Part shown: positions 1-8,165 of the stretch, one piece after another
How positions within the stretch are numbered: position 1 is the stretch's first letter
How the letters are laid out: every line of letters begins with the position of its first letter
NCBI RefSeq assembly: GCF_002531825.1
Contig: NZ_NWSX01000057.1
Location: forward strand, 1 to 36,901
From: Rhizobium sp. J15
GTDB taxonomy: Bacteria; Pseudomonadota; Alphaproteobacteria; Rhizobiales; Rhizobiaceae
Direction: 5' to 3'
DNA: 36,901 nucleotides
Notes under the pieces: model-generated
Seen by the model: only the letters and a program-made list of their open reading frames with translations
Database searches by the model: none
What the model was told of the DNA's origin: nothing
Made by a program: the position numbers and the translations under genes

Positions 1-500
1 TCCGTTGCGGCATCGACGTCTTGCTGCCCCGAACTCCGCGACGACGTCTTGCCGCTGCTCAATCCGAACGCCTTCTTGAACCCTGACGCCATGCGCGACG
101 TAAATCCGCGGCGTTTGCCCTGCGGCGCCGCGGCGACTTCGCCCGCCTCCGCCATATTGCTCGATGTCTTGCTCCCCGAGCCGCCGAATCGCAAGCTGCT
201 GGAGCCCGCCCGAGAGACGTCTATGCTGTGGCGGGCGCCGCTCAACGAGTTCTCCGGCGCCAACGACTGCGGCGTCACTCGCATCGAACCGCCCACGGAT
301 CTGCGACGCGGCACACGGTCGCCGGCGTCACTGTCGTGCGAACCGAGGCGCAAGTCGCTCAGATCCTGTTCCACATCTCGTCTCTGTGAATTGTACTCCC
401 GGATCCAGGCGTCCGTATCGAAAGCTCCGGTCACGCCTTCGATCCACCCACTTACTTCGCGAGAATCGTCATCGCGCGGCTGGTTCCGTCTTGGGTACAT
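1..500 (-). CDS. Type III effector-like protein, N-terminal part (runs off the left edge)
   Basis: About 166 codons are visible, without a stop, and the gene continues beyond base 1. The ATG at 500 has a good ribosome site (GGAGG about 10 bases upstream). The N-terminus carries SGWIEGVTGA around residues 17-26, which resembles the NopM-like LRR gene and the NopP-like gene elsewhere in this window. The rest of the visible part is polar, rich in Ser, Arg and Gly and low in complexity, as expected for the flexible secretion-signal region of a type III effector. The functional domain lies outside the window, so the family cannot be named. The reading frame is open upstream into an IS3 transposase remnant, and the native promoter appears to have been displaced. 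The effector assignment is inferred from N-terminal resemblance and context. Confidence 0.6.
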   Translation of the reverse strand, partial: MYPRRNQPRDDDSREVSGWIEGVTGAFDTDAWIREYNSQRRDVEQDLSDLRLGSHDSDAGDRVPRRRSVGGSMRVTPQSLAPENSLSGARHSIDVSRAGSSSLRFGGSGSKTSSNMAEAGEVAAAPQGKRRGFTSRMASGFKKAFGLSSGKTSSRSSGQQDVDAAT

Positions 501-537
501 CGATGCCGGTCCTCCGGAAATCAAATTTGGAACCTCG

Positions 538-1109
538 ATCCTATTGACGCCGGACGGCTCTCCTTCCCGTCGAAGCAGGACGAACAGTCGCCGATAGCCG
601 AAACGCCGACGCTCGTTTGCAAGGTCACGCAGCTTTGCCCGCAGCGCCACCTCCGGCGGTCGGCAGGACCGATAACGCACCGTCTTGCGGTCGGCGGATA
701 TGATCTGGCAGGCCCGCCGCTCCGAAAGACCCATCACGGCCTTCAGATGCGTGACGGCTTCACGCTTGGCGGCAGGCCCTACCATTTTTTTTGCAAGAAG
801 CTCGCGGAGCGCGGCCGCATCCAGCATCTGTTCGGCCAGCAGCTTTTTCAGCCTGGCGTTCTCGTCCTCAAGCGCCTTCAGCCGCTTGGCCTCGGACACT
901 TCCATACCACCGTATTTGGCTTTCCAGTTGTAAAACGTCGCTTCCGAAATCCCGTGCTTACGGCAGAGGTCGGCCGCCTTCGCGCCTGCCTCCTGCTCCT
1001 TCAGTACCGCAATTATCTGCTCTTCGGTAAACCTCTGCTTCTTCATTCGTCCGTCCTTTGATGGGCCGGACTCTAATCAATTCTGGAGGAAATTCGCAGT
1101 GGCAGGTCA
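538..1109 (-). mobile_element. IS3-family (IS407-like) insertion sequence remnant with truncated transposase
   Basis: The ATG at 1046 starts a typical IS3 OrfA: a KKQRFTEEQIIAVLKEQEAG helix-turn-helix start, the CRKHGISEATFYNWKAKYGG core, then a leucine-zipper-like KRLKALEDENARLKKLLAEQ segment. A run of eight A residues at 785-792 (minus strand), where IS3 elements usually shift frame, is here followed in frame by the start of OrfB (VGPAAKREAV, then RRFGYRRLFVLLRREGEPSG). Homology stops near 537, so the DDE catalytic domain is lost. The terminal end near 1109 begins TGACCTGCCACTG on the minus strand, as in this IS group. The frame stays open into the effector that starts at 500. The element cannot transpose. 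Confidence 0.85.
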
Positions 1110-1569
1110 CCTTCACCACCTAAGGGGTCACGTGGCTCCGCTTTTCCAAAGCATTTTAGAATATCGATTTTGCATGATGGCGACCAGTCCGGTTGCACTA
1201 GCATATGCGTAATCTGCAATTGGAGACCAACAACGGTGAAAACAGAACAGGCCCGCGGGGCGGTAAATTTTCCGAGACGCCTCTAACATTCAAGCTAATC
1301 TTAGCCCTGCCGCGGCGCAGACACCTCCGACGGACTGTCAGCCGATTCGACGATGGTCTGGCGAAGGGAGCCACGCTTTCGCGGATCCTCGAGGCTTGGG
1401 CTGAGGTAAAGGGATCAGGAGCGGCGCATGCAACGCGCACCGCCCGCTTCATCGAGTCTAGCAGTCACGTATCCGCTTTATAGGCCGGACATGTGAGCGC
1501 ACCGTTCCCATGTGAAGCGACTGAAAAGAATGCGCTTCATCACACCTTTCACTCTCAGGAGAGACCGCC
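1110..1569. other. Intergenic region upstream of the NopP-like gene
   Basis: Apart from the candidate tts box I see no gene or known element. Short open frames on both strands in 1198-1483 overlap each other and show no recognisable protein. Confidence 0.5.
1136..1164 (+). promoter_or_regulatory. Candidate tts box (TtsI-binding site)
   Basis: CTCCGCTTTTCCAAAGCA at 1136-1153 agrees with the rhizobial tts-box core (GTCAGCTTNTCGAAAGCT) at about 13 of 17 defined positions, but the following C-rich part is weak. It lies 27 bases beyond the IS end and about 400 bases upstream of the NopP-like gene, on the same strand. TtsI activates type III effector genes in response to flavonoids through NodD. 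The match was made by eye. Confidence 0.35.
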
Positions 1570-2457
1570 ATGGATAACTCAGAACGATCGCTGCGCTACA
1601 ACATTTCCGAGGAAGATGATCGCACCCGGGCCATGGCGGGGTGGATCGAGAATATGACCGGGGCACAAACGCTTACGGGCATGCCGTCCCGATCAACGCC
1701 AGATCCCCATGCTCTTTCGCCTTCGTCGCCAACGCGACCATACTCGCTCTCTTCCGAACCTCCAATTAAGGTGCTCGACAGATCGACATTTGCCAGAAAA
1801 GTAAGGGAATTTTACGGTGATGAAATCAAGCACATTTCCGTCAATCCACAAGAGTACTCGCCCTTCGTGTCCTCTAAAGCCCTGCGTACGGCTACCATCG
1901 CTCGACTCTACGGCGGCACCGACAATGATACGCCCAGCGCGCGATATTTCAGCTATGATCTGGGAGAACGAAGCGTTGGGCTTTTAAGAACAGAGGATGG
2001 ATTTAGCATCGAAAACGAGCCGTGGCGGGAACTATTTCCCGGTCGAAGAAGAATCACGTCGATTGTAGACCTTCGCGTTACTCATCCGCTTGTCGAGAAC
2101 GCAGGCGATATTCTGCTCGAACATCAACTTCAACTCGACGGCGAACAGCCGTTGATCATGTCACGTCCCGCTACGCCGGAGATGGGAACCCGTCTAGAGC
2201 AGATGGGTTTCGTTAATGTGGGTGAAAATCGCTGGGTGCTCGACCCTACGCAACATCCCGACAAGTGGACAAAGAATAGCAAGGGTGGATGGCAGCGCGC
2301 CGACAAACCTTGGAGTTATCTCTCTAAAACCGTGGAGTATCTTAGCGACGATGAAGCAGGTGTCGAGGAGCATTCGAGTGACGCCAGTGTCGAGACAGAT
2401 TCATCCGATGATGACCCGTCTTGGTACTTCGAACACCTCAATTTGAACCGCGGCTAA
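1570..2457 (+). CDS. nopP: NopP-like type III effector
   Basis: The 295-residue protein starts at an ATG with AGGAGA 8 bases upstream. It has the size and layout of rhizobial NopP effectors (about 270-290 residues): a disordered N-terminal 70 residues with GWIENMTGA near 24-32, a conserved central part (RTATIARLYGGTD, then LRVTHPLVENAGDILLEH around 183-200), and WVLDPTQHPDKWTKNS followed by an acidic Ser/Asp-rich tail. NopP is injected into legume cells, is phosphorylated by plant kinases, and in soybean determines incompatibility with Rj2. The acidic tail and the N-terminal motif are direct observations; the name rests on remembered family resemblance. The gene stands alone between an IS remnant and pseudogenes, which suggests separate transcription, possibly from the tts-box-like site near 1136. 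Confidence 0.6.
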   Translation: MDNSERSLRYNISEEDDRTRAMAGWIENMTGAQTLTGMPSRSTPDPHALSPSSPTRPYSLSSEPPIKVLDRSTFARKVREFYGDEIKHISVNPQEYSPFVSSKALRTATIARLYGGTDNDTPSARYFSYDLGERSVGLLRTEDGFSIENEPWRELFPGRRRITSIVDLRVTHPLVENAGDILLEHQLQLDGEQPLIMSRPATPEMGTRLEQMGFVNVGENRWVLDPTQHPDKWTKNSKGGWQRADKPWSYLSKTVEYLSDDEAGVEEHSSDASVETDSSDDDPSWYFEHLNLNRG

Positions 2458-2739
2458 AAGCTTGCCTCATCGTGAGGACTTTTTGCGCCGCCGGCTGAGT
2501 TGATACGCCCTTGTATTACGGGAGGACGCAGGCGAAGATTAGAGACTGCAATAATTGCTGCGACTCTCTGCGACGGCCCGCCTCATGCTGCACTCCGATC
2601 CTGCCGCGATGCAGATTGGCGGGGCTGGCTTCTGGGTGGTCCGCAACGATATCGCCGTTGGGGGTATCTTCTGATAATGGCCGTCGGGTTCGAAAACCTT
2701 CTGGTTGAGCCCCTAAAAGATCACCCAGGTACTCCCCAG

Positions 2740-3291
2740 GCGCCTCATGAATAACGACACCGAAGCGCTTGAACTCGAATCGCTCGTATCCGGACCCGTC
2801 GCCAAGCCCAAGGCGACCGTCCGACACGATGTCGATGAATGATCGACGTGCGAGCTGACCGGAAACCGCAAGGTCCGGTCGACATCATCGGGACGCGCCC
2901 ATGGGCCCCATCGGCACGCGTCGGCGAATAGCGGCGAGATCCGTCTCGTCGGCGCGTTCCAGTTCTCGACCATCGGCGTGCGCACATAGCCGAGCTCTTA
3001 TGGCCGTCAGGCCCACTCGACGCGACGCCAACTCGCATGCCAAACTTTTCGTGATCAAGATCAGGCCCCTTCCAGGCAGCGTAGCCGTTGCGTCTGGGGC
3101 GCCCAGCAACCCGCCCAGCGAGGCCACATTGAAGATCGCAGGGCCGCGCGGCAACGCCGCACCGCACCGTTCCGCTTCCAGGAAGATCCACGGCAACGAC
3201 AATGTCGCCGTTTGTCGCAAAGGCATCGACCAGAGCGCGGCCAATCCCGCCTGCAGCGCGTGTAATGACGGCGGGTGTCTGCTTGCTTCAT
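2740..3291 (-). pseudogene. Short-chain dehydrogenase/reductase (SDR) remnant
   Basis: Pieces of one SDR appear in order but in different frames. The N-terminal dinucleotide-binding part reads TPAVITRAAGGIGRALVDAF with a following DIVVAVDLPGS. The middle reads FNVASLGGLLG, the catalytic YxxxK segment NGYAAWKG, then LILITKSLACELASRRV. The C-terminal part reads ELERADETDLAAIRRRVPMG and RPDDVDRTLRF. At least three frame changes separate these pieces, so no intact enzyme is made. It follows a SnoaL-like remnant on the same strand, which suggests a decayed small catabolic or modification operon. Confidence 0.75.
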
Positions 3292-3394
3292 GGATTAGCT
3301 TCTCCTGCTCCGGCGTATGCGATCTAACGCTAAAGGAGCCAGATGACAGCAAGTTAGCACCACGTCCCGGAAAAGAAGAGTTCGGCACCAGCTG

Positions 3395-3928
3395 AACGCG
3401 CCGCTATTCCGCCTCGGCTTTTCATGCTCTTTGCCGCTTCCGAGCGTATAGACCGGGTCGTTAGAATGCGATGTTCCGATCGGCTGCCTGAAACCGAACC
3501 GCTCAAACTCTGGCGACGCCGCCTGCTGTGTCTGCTCCTCGAGCCAATCATAGACCACTGTGCGGTCGGCAATTCTCCACTCCCCTTCCCTTTTCAGAAA
3601 ATGGTCGCAATATCGACCACATAGGAGAAACCTGGCAACGTTTGATCCGGCCGCAGTCCGGCCCTCGTTGGAGCGCAGTGAAGTAGCTCTCGACAGGTGC
3701 TTCAGCCGGGCTGATAAACTCAATCAGAACGTTGGTGATCTGGTGGATGTTGCGCGGTTCGGTCTTGAAGACACCAAGCGTGAACTCAATGAATCCCTCG
3801 GCGGAGCCCGTGTACGCTCCGTGAACGTCCTGCGCATCAGGCCAGAAGGAGCTGCGCAGCCCCGCCTCGTCCGCCCGTCTATCCCGCGGCAATACCGATA
3901 GGACAGTCGCGGATCGTTTCGCGATCAT
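3395..3928 (-). pseudogene. SnoaL/NTF2-like protein, frameshifted
   Basis: From the ATG near 3928 the frame reads a SnoaL-like sequence (RADEAGLRSSFWPDAQDVHG, then FKTEPRNIHQITNVLIEFIS, ending ESYFTALQRGPDC). It then shifts near 3655 to a second frame with FLLCGRYCDHFLKREGEWRI and ADRTVVYDWLEEQT, which is the typical C-terminal strand of this fold. SnoaL-like proteins of this sort accompany SDRs and oxygenases in catabolic clusters. One frameshift is enough to inactivate the gene. Confidence 0.7.
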
Positions 3929-4470
3929 GCAATTCGACCCATTTTCGTGGTCCATGGCCCGTCGCAAGTCTGGTCTTGAGTTGAAAATGGCGTTCTATGC
4001 ATCTGCGAACGGACATTCGCGCCGTCGGCGCTTGACTTGGCCTCGCAATGCCACTTCCCAGGGAACGTCTGTGAACTCAAACAGCGTGCGTAGGACAGCA
4101 ACTCCCGCGCAATCAAGGACCATTGGTGCGTTGGATTTTGTCTGCAAGAACAGCCAGGGCCTCTCTGCGCTTGTGTGGAAGGTAGCTAACGGTCCATTCG
4201 GCGACAATGCGATCGACGAGTTCGCCAGAAAGAGCCCAATGTCGACTGGATCCCCGTTTGCGGCCGCCGGGGCTGCCGGTGCCTGTCTCGGCGAAGTCTC
4301 CTCCAAAGCCTGTATCCGAACGATCCTGCCTGGCTCCCAATCGGGCTCGTCTGACCGAGCGGGAGCGGCTGATCGACGCGAGGGAGAAATCTGGGGCCAG
4401 GCGGCTCGCCTCTCGGCGTCACCCCACGTTAGGCTGGTTATGCCATCCGCGGGCATCAAATCGGGGTGAA
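3929..4470. other. Probable non-coding remnant region
   Basis: Overlapping short frames on the minus strand (for example 3995-4459 and 4113-4340) have protein-like patches such as GELVDRIVAEWTVSYLPHK and CAGVAVLRTLFEF but no family I recognise. They may be the decayed upstream neighbour of the SnoaL-like and SDR genes. Confidence 0.4.
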
Positions 4471-4565
4471 AGAAAGTTCTAAGCCTGGTGTGGTCGAGCG
4501 GCCCGACCTGCCCTCCTCAACTCAAGCACTCGAGGCGAGCCGCCATTTTACCGGTGTAGGTCTAT

Positions 4566-4581
4566 TGTCGAATGCCTGACA
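4566..4581 (+). promoter_or_regulatory. NifA upstream activator sequence
   Basis: TGTCGAATGCCTGACA is a perfect TGT-N10-ACA, the NifA enhancer motif. It lies 75 bases upstream of a -24/-12 promoter and precedes a nifB fragment, so motif, spacing and context agree. Confidence 0.8.
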
Positions 4582-4655
4582 ACCCTATGTCGGGTCGCAA
4601 ATGGAGGGAACCGGACAAAAAACTCTAACCAATTGAAAACTAACGCAATTTTCAT

Positions 4656-4670
4656 TGGCATGGCCCTTGC
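4656..4670 (+). promoter_or_regulatory. Sigma-54 (RpoN) -24/-12 promoter
   Basis: TGGCATGGCCCTTGC fits TGGCAYR-N4-TTGC, with GG and GC elements correctly spaced. It lies 38 bases upstream of the nifB ATG. Together with the NifA site it would give expression under low oxygen in nodules. Confidence 0.85.
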
Positions 4671-4708
4671 TTCTTGAACCGCGACGTTAAGCAGCAACGG
4701 AGCCTTTA

Positions 4709-5300
4709 ATGCCCCCACCAATGATTTCGCTCAAGAACCTGACCAGCACGACAACTATGAACCAACTGCTGGCCACAGCGAAGTCCACTGCTTGCGCCGC
4801 GTCATTGTGCGGTTCGTCCGCAAAGCCGCACCACGTCGAGCCGGCTGTCTGGGAGAAAATCACGGACCTTTCCTGCTATTTAGAAAAAGCGCACTACTAT
4901 TTCGCGCGCATGCACGTCGTAGCCGCACCAGCTTGCAATATCCAGTGCAACTACTGCAATAGTAAATACTGCGCCAACGAAAGCCGGCCTACGCCTGACC
5001 AGGCGCTGCGAAAGGTCGTTGCGGTCGCCAATGAAGTCCCTCAGCTTTCCGTGCTCTTTATCGCCGGACCAAGCGATGCCTGTTATGACCGGAAGAAGAC
5101 AAAGGCGACATTTGCACGCGGAGCCACAGAGGTCCCCGATATCAAGCTGTGTCTTTCAACCAACGGTCCGGCAGTGCCAGACCGTGTCGGCGAGCCTGCT
5201 GACATAAATGTTGATCACTTGACGATCACCATCAAAATGGTCGATCCGAGAGCCGGCGCGAAGATATCCGCGCCACTGCAGGGCCGAGCCGCAGCTCAGC
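4709..5300 (+). pseudogene. nifB: nifB, truncated
   Basis: NifB is the radical-SAM enzyme that makes NifB-co, the precursor of the nitrogenase FeMo-cofactor. The fragment starts at the right place behind its promoter and keeps the radical-SAM cluster motif CNIQCNYC (CxxxCxxC) near residues 75-82, then ANESRP, TPDQALRKV, IAGPSDACYD, DIKLCLSTNG and DHLTITIKMVDP. Compared with normal NifB it lacks about eight residues around the ANESRP segment. Recognisable homology fades near base 5270-5300, after roughly 190 residues of a protein that normally has 450-520. The open frame continues to 5542 as unrelated sequence overlapping the end of the LysR gene. It is very unlikely to be active, so a functional nifB should exist elsewhere in the genome. 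Confidence 0.85.
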
Positions 5301-5475
5301 AGAAGCCCGGATACAAGCAGACCCCGCGAGCACATAGGCATCCAAGTCTCGATATTCGTCCAACATGCCTGGCACTCTCGGGCGCAGCAGCGCTGAGCTC
5401 TTGGTCATTTCCCCGCGCAAAATCCCCGTTTGCTCTCTTTGATGCTTCGGGAGCATCCCGATCACCGCTTCTGTG

Positions 5476-6477
5476 TCAGTCTGCTCCCGTCTCCAACGCT
5501 GCGGCGACCTCCTTGCGCAGCCATTTATGCTGCGGGTCGTGATGGCACCGCTCGTGCCAGATGAGCATGACCTTGTACGGTGCCGGCTCGAGGGGTGGAT
5601 CAACAACCCTAAGCGGCAGCATCGCAGAAACTTGGGTCGCAACGCGGCGCGGGACGAGCAATACCAAATCCGTCCCCGAAGCCACCACCGCTGCCGTGAG
5701 AACGCTGGAAAAAAGTATGGGACTACGATCCTCTCGCAGGTTGGGCAAGTGGTCGTAGATCGGGCCGAAATGGTCGGGGGAGTCCGTACTGATGGCAGCG
5801 TGACGCAAGGTCGCGAAGTTGTCGATCGTCCATTCCTGCGCCAGCGCGGGATGGTCGTGGCGCAACAAACACGCGAAGCGGTCTGTATAGAGACTGCGCC
5901 GAAAATAGCCAGGCAGTTGCACGTCAATATGCCCAACGGCCAAATCAATATCACCTTGCTCAAGCCCCCGCACGGCACGATCAAACGGCAAACAGGCGAG
6001 TGTGTCGAGATGAGGGGCACGCTCGCGTAACCACGGCAGGAGGCGCGGTAGTACAGCCAAAGCTTGATGATCGGGGATCGCCAGCGTTGCCCCCCTCCCC
6101 CATTCTTTTGAGATTACGCTGCGGCTTGTCACCATCTCTCGGATCGTACGCAGTGCCGACGGCAGCCTTTGAGCCAAGTGTTCGCCTTGCGGCGTTGGGA
6201 TCAAACCCGTTGAAGACCGCACCAGCAGGTCATCATTGAACATGCCGCGCAGCCTTCCCAGTGCCCGGCTCATCGCCGGTTGACTCCGCCCGATGTGCTG
6301 GCCCGCGTGCGTCACGTTCCGGTATTCGAGCAGAGCCTCGAGCGCGACCAGGAGGTTGAGGTCTATTGATGCCAAGTTTATCTGGTGTCCAGTGAGGCGC
6401 TCTCCTCTCCAATCTTGCAACATCTTTCGCCTATAAGCGAGTTGATCCGTCACCTCTTTTTCTACATAGCGTTTCAT
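5476..6477 (-). CDS. LysR-family transcriptional regulator
   Basis: The protein of about 333 residues has the LysR architecture: an N-terminal winged helix-turn-helix (DLNLLVALEALLEYRNVTHA, then GRSQPAMSRALGRLRGMFND) near residues 38-90, and a C-terminal periplasmic-binding-like effector domain. The HTH is preceded by about 37 extra residues. I chose the ATG at 6477 over the one at 6486 because TGAGGA is better spaced from it. The HTH resembles the NodD/SyrM kind of symbiotic regulators, but a generic LysR cannot be excluded and the ligand is unknown. It lies 3' of a nolO remnant on the same strand and converges on the nifB fragment. It is one of few intact genes in the left part. Confidence 0.8.
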   Translation of the reverse strand: MKRYVEKEVTDQLAYRRKMLQDWRGERLTGHQINLASIDLNLLVALEALLEYRNVTHAGQHIGRSQPAMSRALGRLRGMFNDDLLVRSSTGLIPTPQGEHLAQRLPSALRTIREMVTSRSVISKEWGRGATLAIPDHQALAVLPRLLPWLRERAPHLDTLACLPFDRAVRGLEQGDIDLAVGHIDVQLPGYFRRSLYTDRFACLLRHDHPALAQEWTIDNFATLRHAAISTDSPDHFGPIYDHLPNLREDRSPILFSSVLTAAVVASGTDLVLLVPRRVATQVSAMLPLRVVDPPLEPAPYKVMLIWHERCHHDPQHKWLRKEVAAALETGAD

Positions 6478-6549
6478 GACGTTCATTCCTCAACAATCAA
6501 TTCCGGGTCCAACGTTTTCGAGTTCATCTCGGCGGTGGAGCGCGGGTGA

Positions 6550-7004
6550 CAACCTCATGGCATTGTGCCATCACGCGTCCAAGGGGCGGCCAGATCTGTG
6601 TGACGATGGCGATCACATGGAACATCGGGGTGTCCCACAGGAATATAGCGCCCGTGTCGACTTCCCCGAGCCCGTTGCAACAGTCTCGGATCCGATGCTG
6701 GGGTGCTTGGGTGAAAGAGGCGCACGCGCTCGAGCACAGCGTTGCAATAGGCCTCGGTCGCATAATACGCGATGCGGTCGATGTCGCTCAGGTGAACACC
6801 TGCAGATGCGAGGCAATATTGAATCGAACGCATTGGTAACTTGTTGGAGTGCTTGATCCGGTTAAGGCGCTCCTCCTCGACCGCCGCTATCACTCGCCCG
6901 TCGCGAACGGGAACCGCAGCCCCATCGTGCATAAAGGTGCTCGGTAGATCGGACGAATTTTCGTAATCTTTGCTTAGACCGCCACTGAGCCCTAGACACA
7001 GCAT
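6550..7004 (-). pseudogene. nolO: nolO (Nod-factor carbamoyltransferase), 5' fragment
   Basis: The ATG at 7004 has GGAG 8 bases upstream and starts MLCLGLSGGLSKDYEN, followed by TFMHDGAAVPVRDGRVIAAV, EEERLNRIKHSNKLP and DIDRIAYYATEAYCNAVLER, which is the start of NolO of the NodU/CmcH family. NolO adds a carbamoyl group to the non-reducing end of Nod factors. The frame appears to shift near 6700, with GEVDTGAIFLWDTPMFH continuing in another frame, and homology ends before 6540. Only about 150 of some 680 residues remain, so the gene is dead. No convincing nod box was found upstream. Confidence 0.75.
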
Positions 7005-7827
7005 GTTGCTCTCCAGTTCGTTTCGGAAGGTAGGTCGCTCTGGCCTGGCCACCGGCCTTCGTAGTTTCATAGGGTGGCGCTTGACAGTGCAGCTAGAGCT
7101 CACGGGGTCGAAGCCGATACCATTAGTGACCGGCGCGGCGACATTGCCGACAACCGATCCTGCGCAACCTTCTTGATCATTGTTGCGACGCCGCACAGAA
7201 ACCCGGGCCGAAGCGCTTGCAGCAGAACTGCCTAACCTATCCACATCACTCAATCCTTCATATTTCGGCCCGACAGCCGCAAGAAAACATCACGAGGTTT
7301 GGTGGCCCTGCAAAAGGCGCAGACCAAGTCCTCGCGGCTGCGAGCGCGCCTGCTCTGGCTTCTAGTGATTGTGGGAGATGCACTCACAGGTTAGTCGACC
7401 AGGGAACAGTGCTTCTTGTGAGAGCCCTATCAGCACTGAAACGGGAGAAGCAACGGTGAAGATTCTGCCCGATCACGACCAGCGTAAGATAACAATCGAG
7501 GCCAGGCAACTGACAGAGGGCTCCAGGTCGAATTTCCAGCATCGTCTCCGCACCTGAGGACCCATTTTTTTAGAACTCCACATAATCTACACAGCGCTCT
7601 TCAGCGTTTTCTAAGGGCAATCGTTTTGAGCAGTAAAATCGTTTTTGTGGATGGAATGCGTGCAAAAAGGAATGGGTGGATTCATAGCAAGGCGAGCGGC
7701 ACTTTCAAACAGCGGCCGTGATGATCAACGTTTACGGCAAATCCGCCTCCGACGTCGGTGCCGACGACCGACCTCCGAAATCCTCGTGTATCGTCGTACC
7801 CGCAACACTCCTTCTCTACTCTGGTTT
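7005..7827. other. Intergenic region without a recognised gene
   Basis: Only short overlapping frames occur here and I recognise no protein, RNA or insertion-sequence end. The part next to the nolO start stays open upstream of the ATG, but I see no NodJ or other nod product in it. Confidence 0.5.
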
Positions 7828-8146
7828 TCAGCCGATAAACCTAGCCGCAGCTTCGCCAGTCGGCACGTCGATAAGCGTGATCGGGCTTGCTGCAAGGAAA
7901 CGGCGTTGGTTGTTGGTCGGCGCTGCCGCATCCAGCACCGCAAAACGTGGTGCGTTGGATCGCGTCATGATCCGTCGGGCGTAGGTGCGCAGCATCTGGT
8001 CGTTGAAGCGGCAGCCGATGAAGAAGAGCCTCTGTTGGTGCGCCGCTCCTTCACCGCTTCGCTGACCCACCTGAGCGGCGGAACTCCTTCCGTCGCTGAT
8101 GAGGCCGTTGATGGCCTGCTCGCCCGGCCTTCCGGTGGGTCGGCCG
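7828..8146 (-). pseudogene. SIR2-like protein, C-terminal remnant
   Basis: The frame reads FFIGCRFNDQMLRTYARRIM, then APRFAVLDAAAPTNNQRRFL and ITLIDVPTGEAAARFIG before a stop at 7828. This pattern resembles the C-terminal half of SIR2-like (SIR2_2-type) NAD-binding domains found in bacterial accessory proteins. There is no credible start: the first possible one is a GTG at 8070, and the frame is simply open upstream into the end of the 538-residue gene. It is probably a leftover of a gene that once followed the T6SS operon. The assignment is tentative. Confidence 0.4.
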
Positions 8147-8165
8147 GCATCGAGACAGGCGATTA

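Noticed and set aside
49..597. 182-residue plus-strand open frame at the left end
   Set aside because: It is the shadow of the effector and transposase frames on the minus strand, which have family-like sequence.
1279..1300. AGCT-containing stretch as a second tts box for the NopP-like gene
   Set aside because: Few of the conserved positions match.
6486..6515. nod-box-like ACAATCAATT on the plus strand upstream of the LysR gene
   Set aside because: Only the central half matches, and no gene lies downstream in that orientation.
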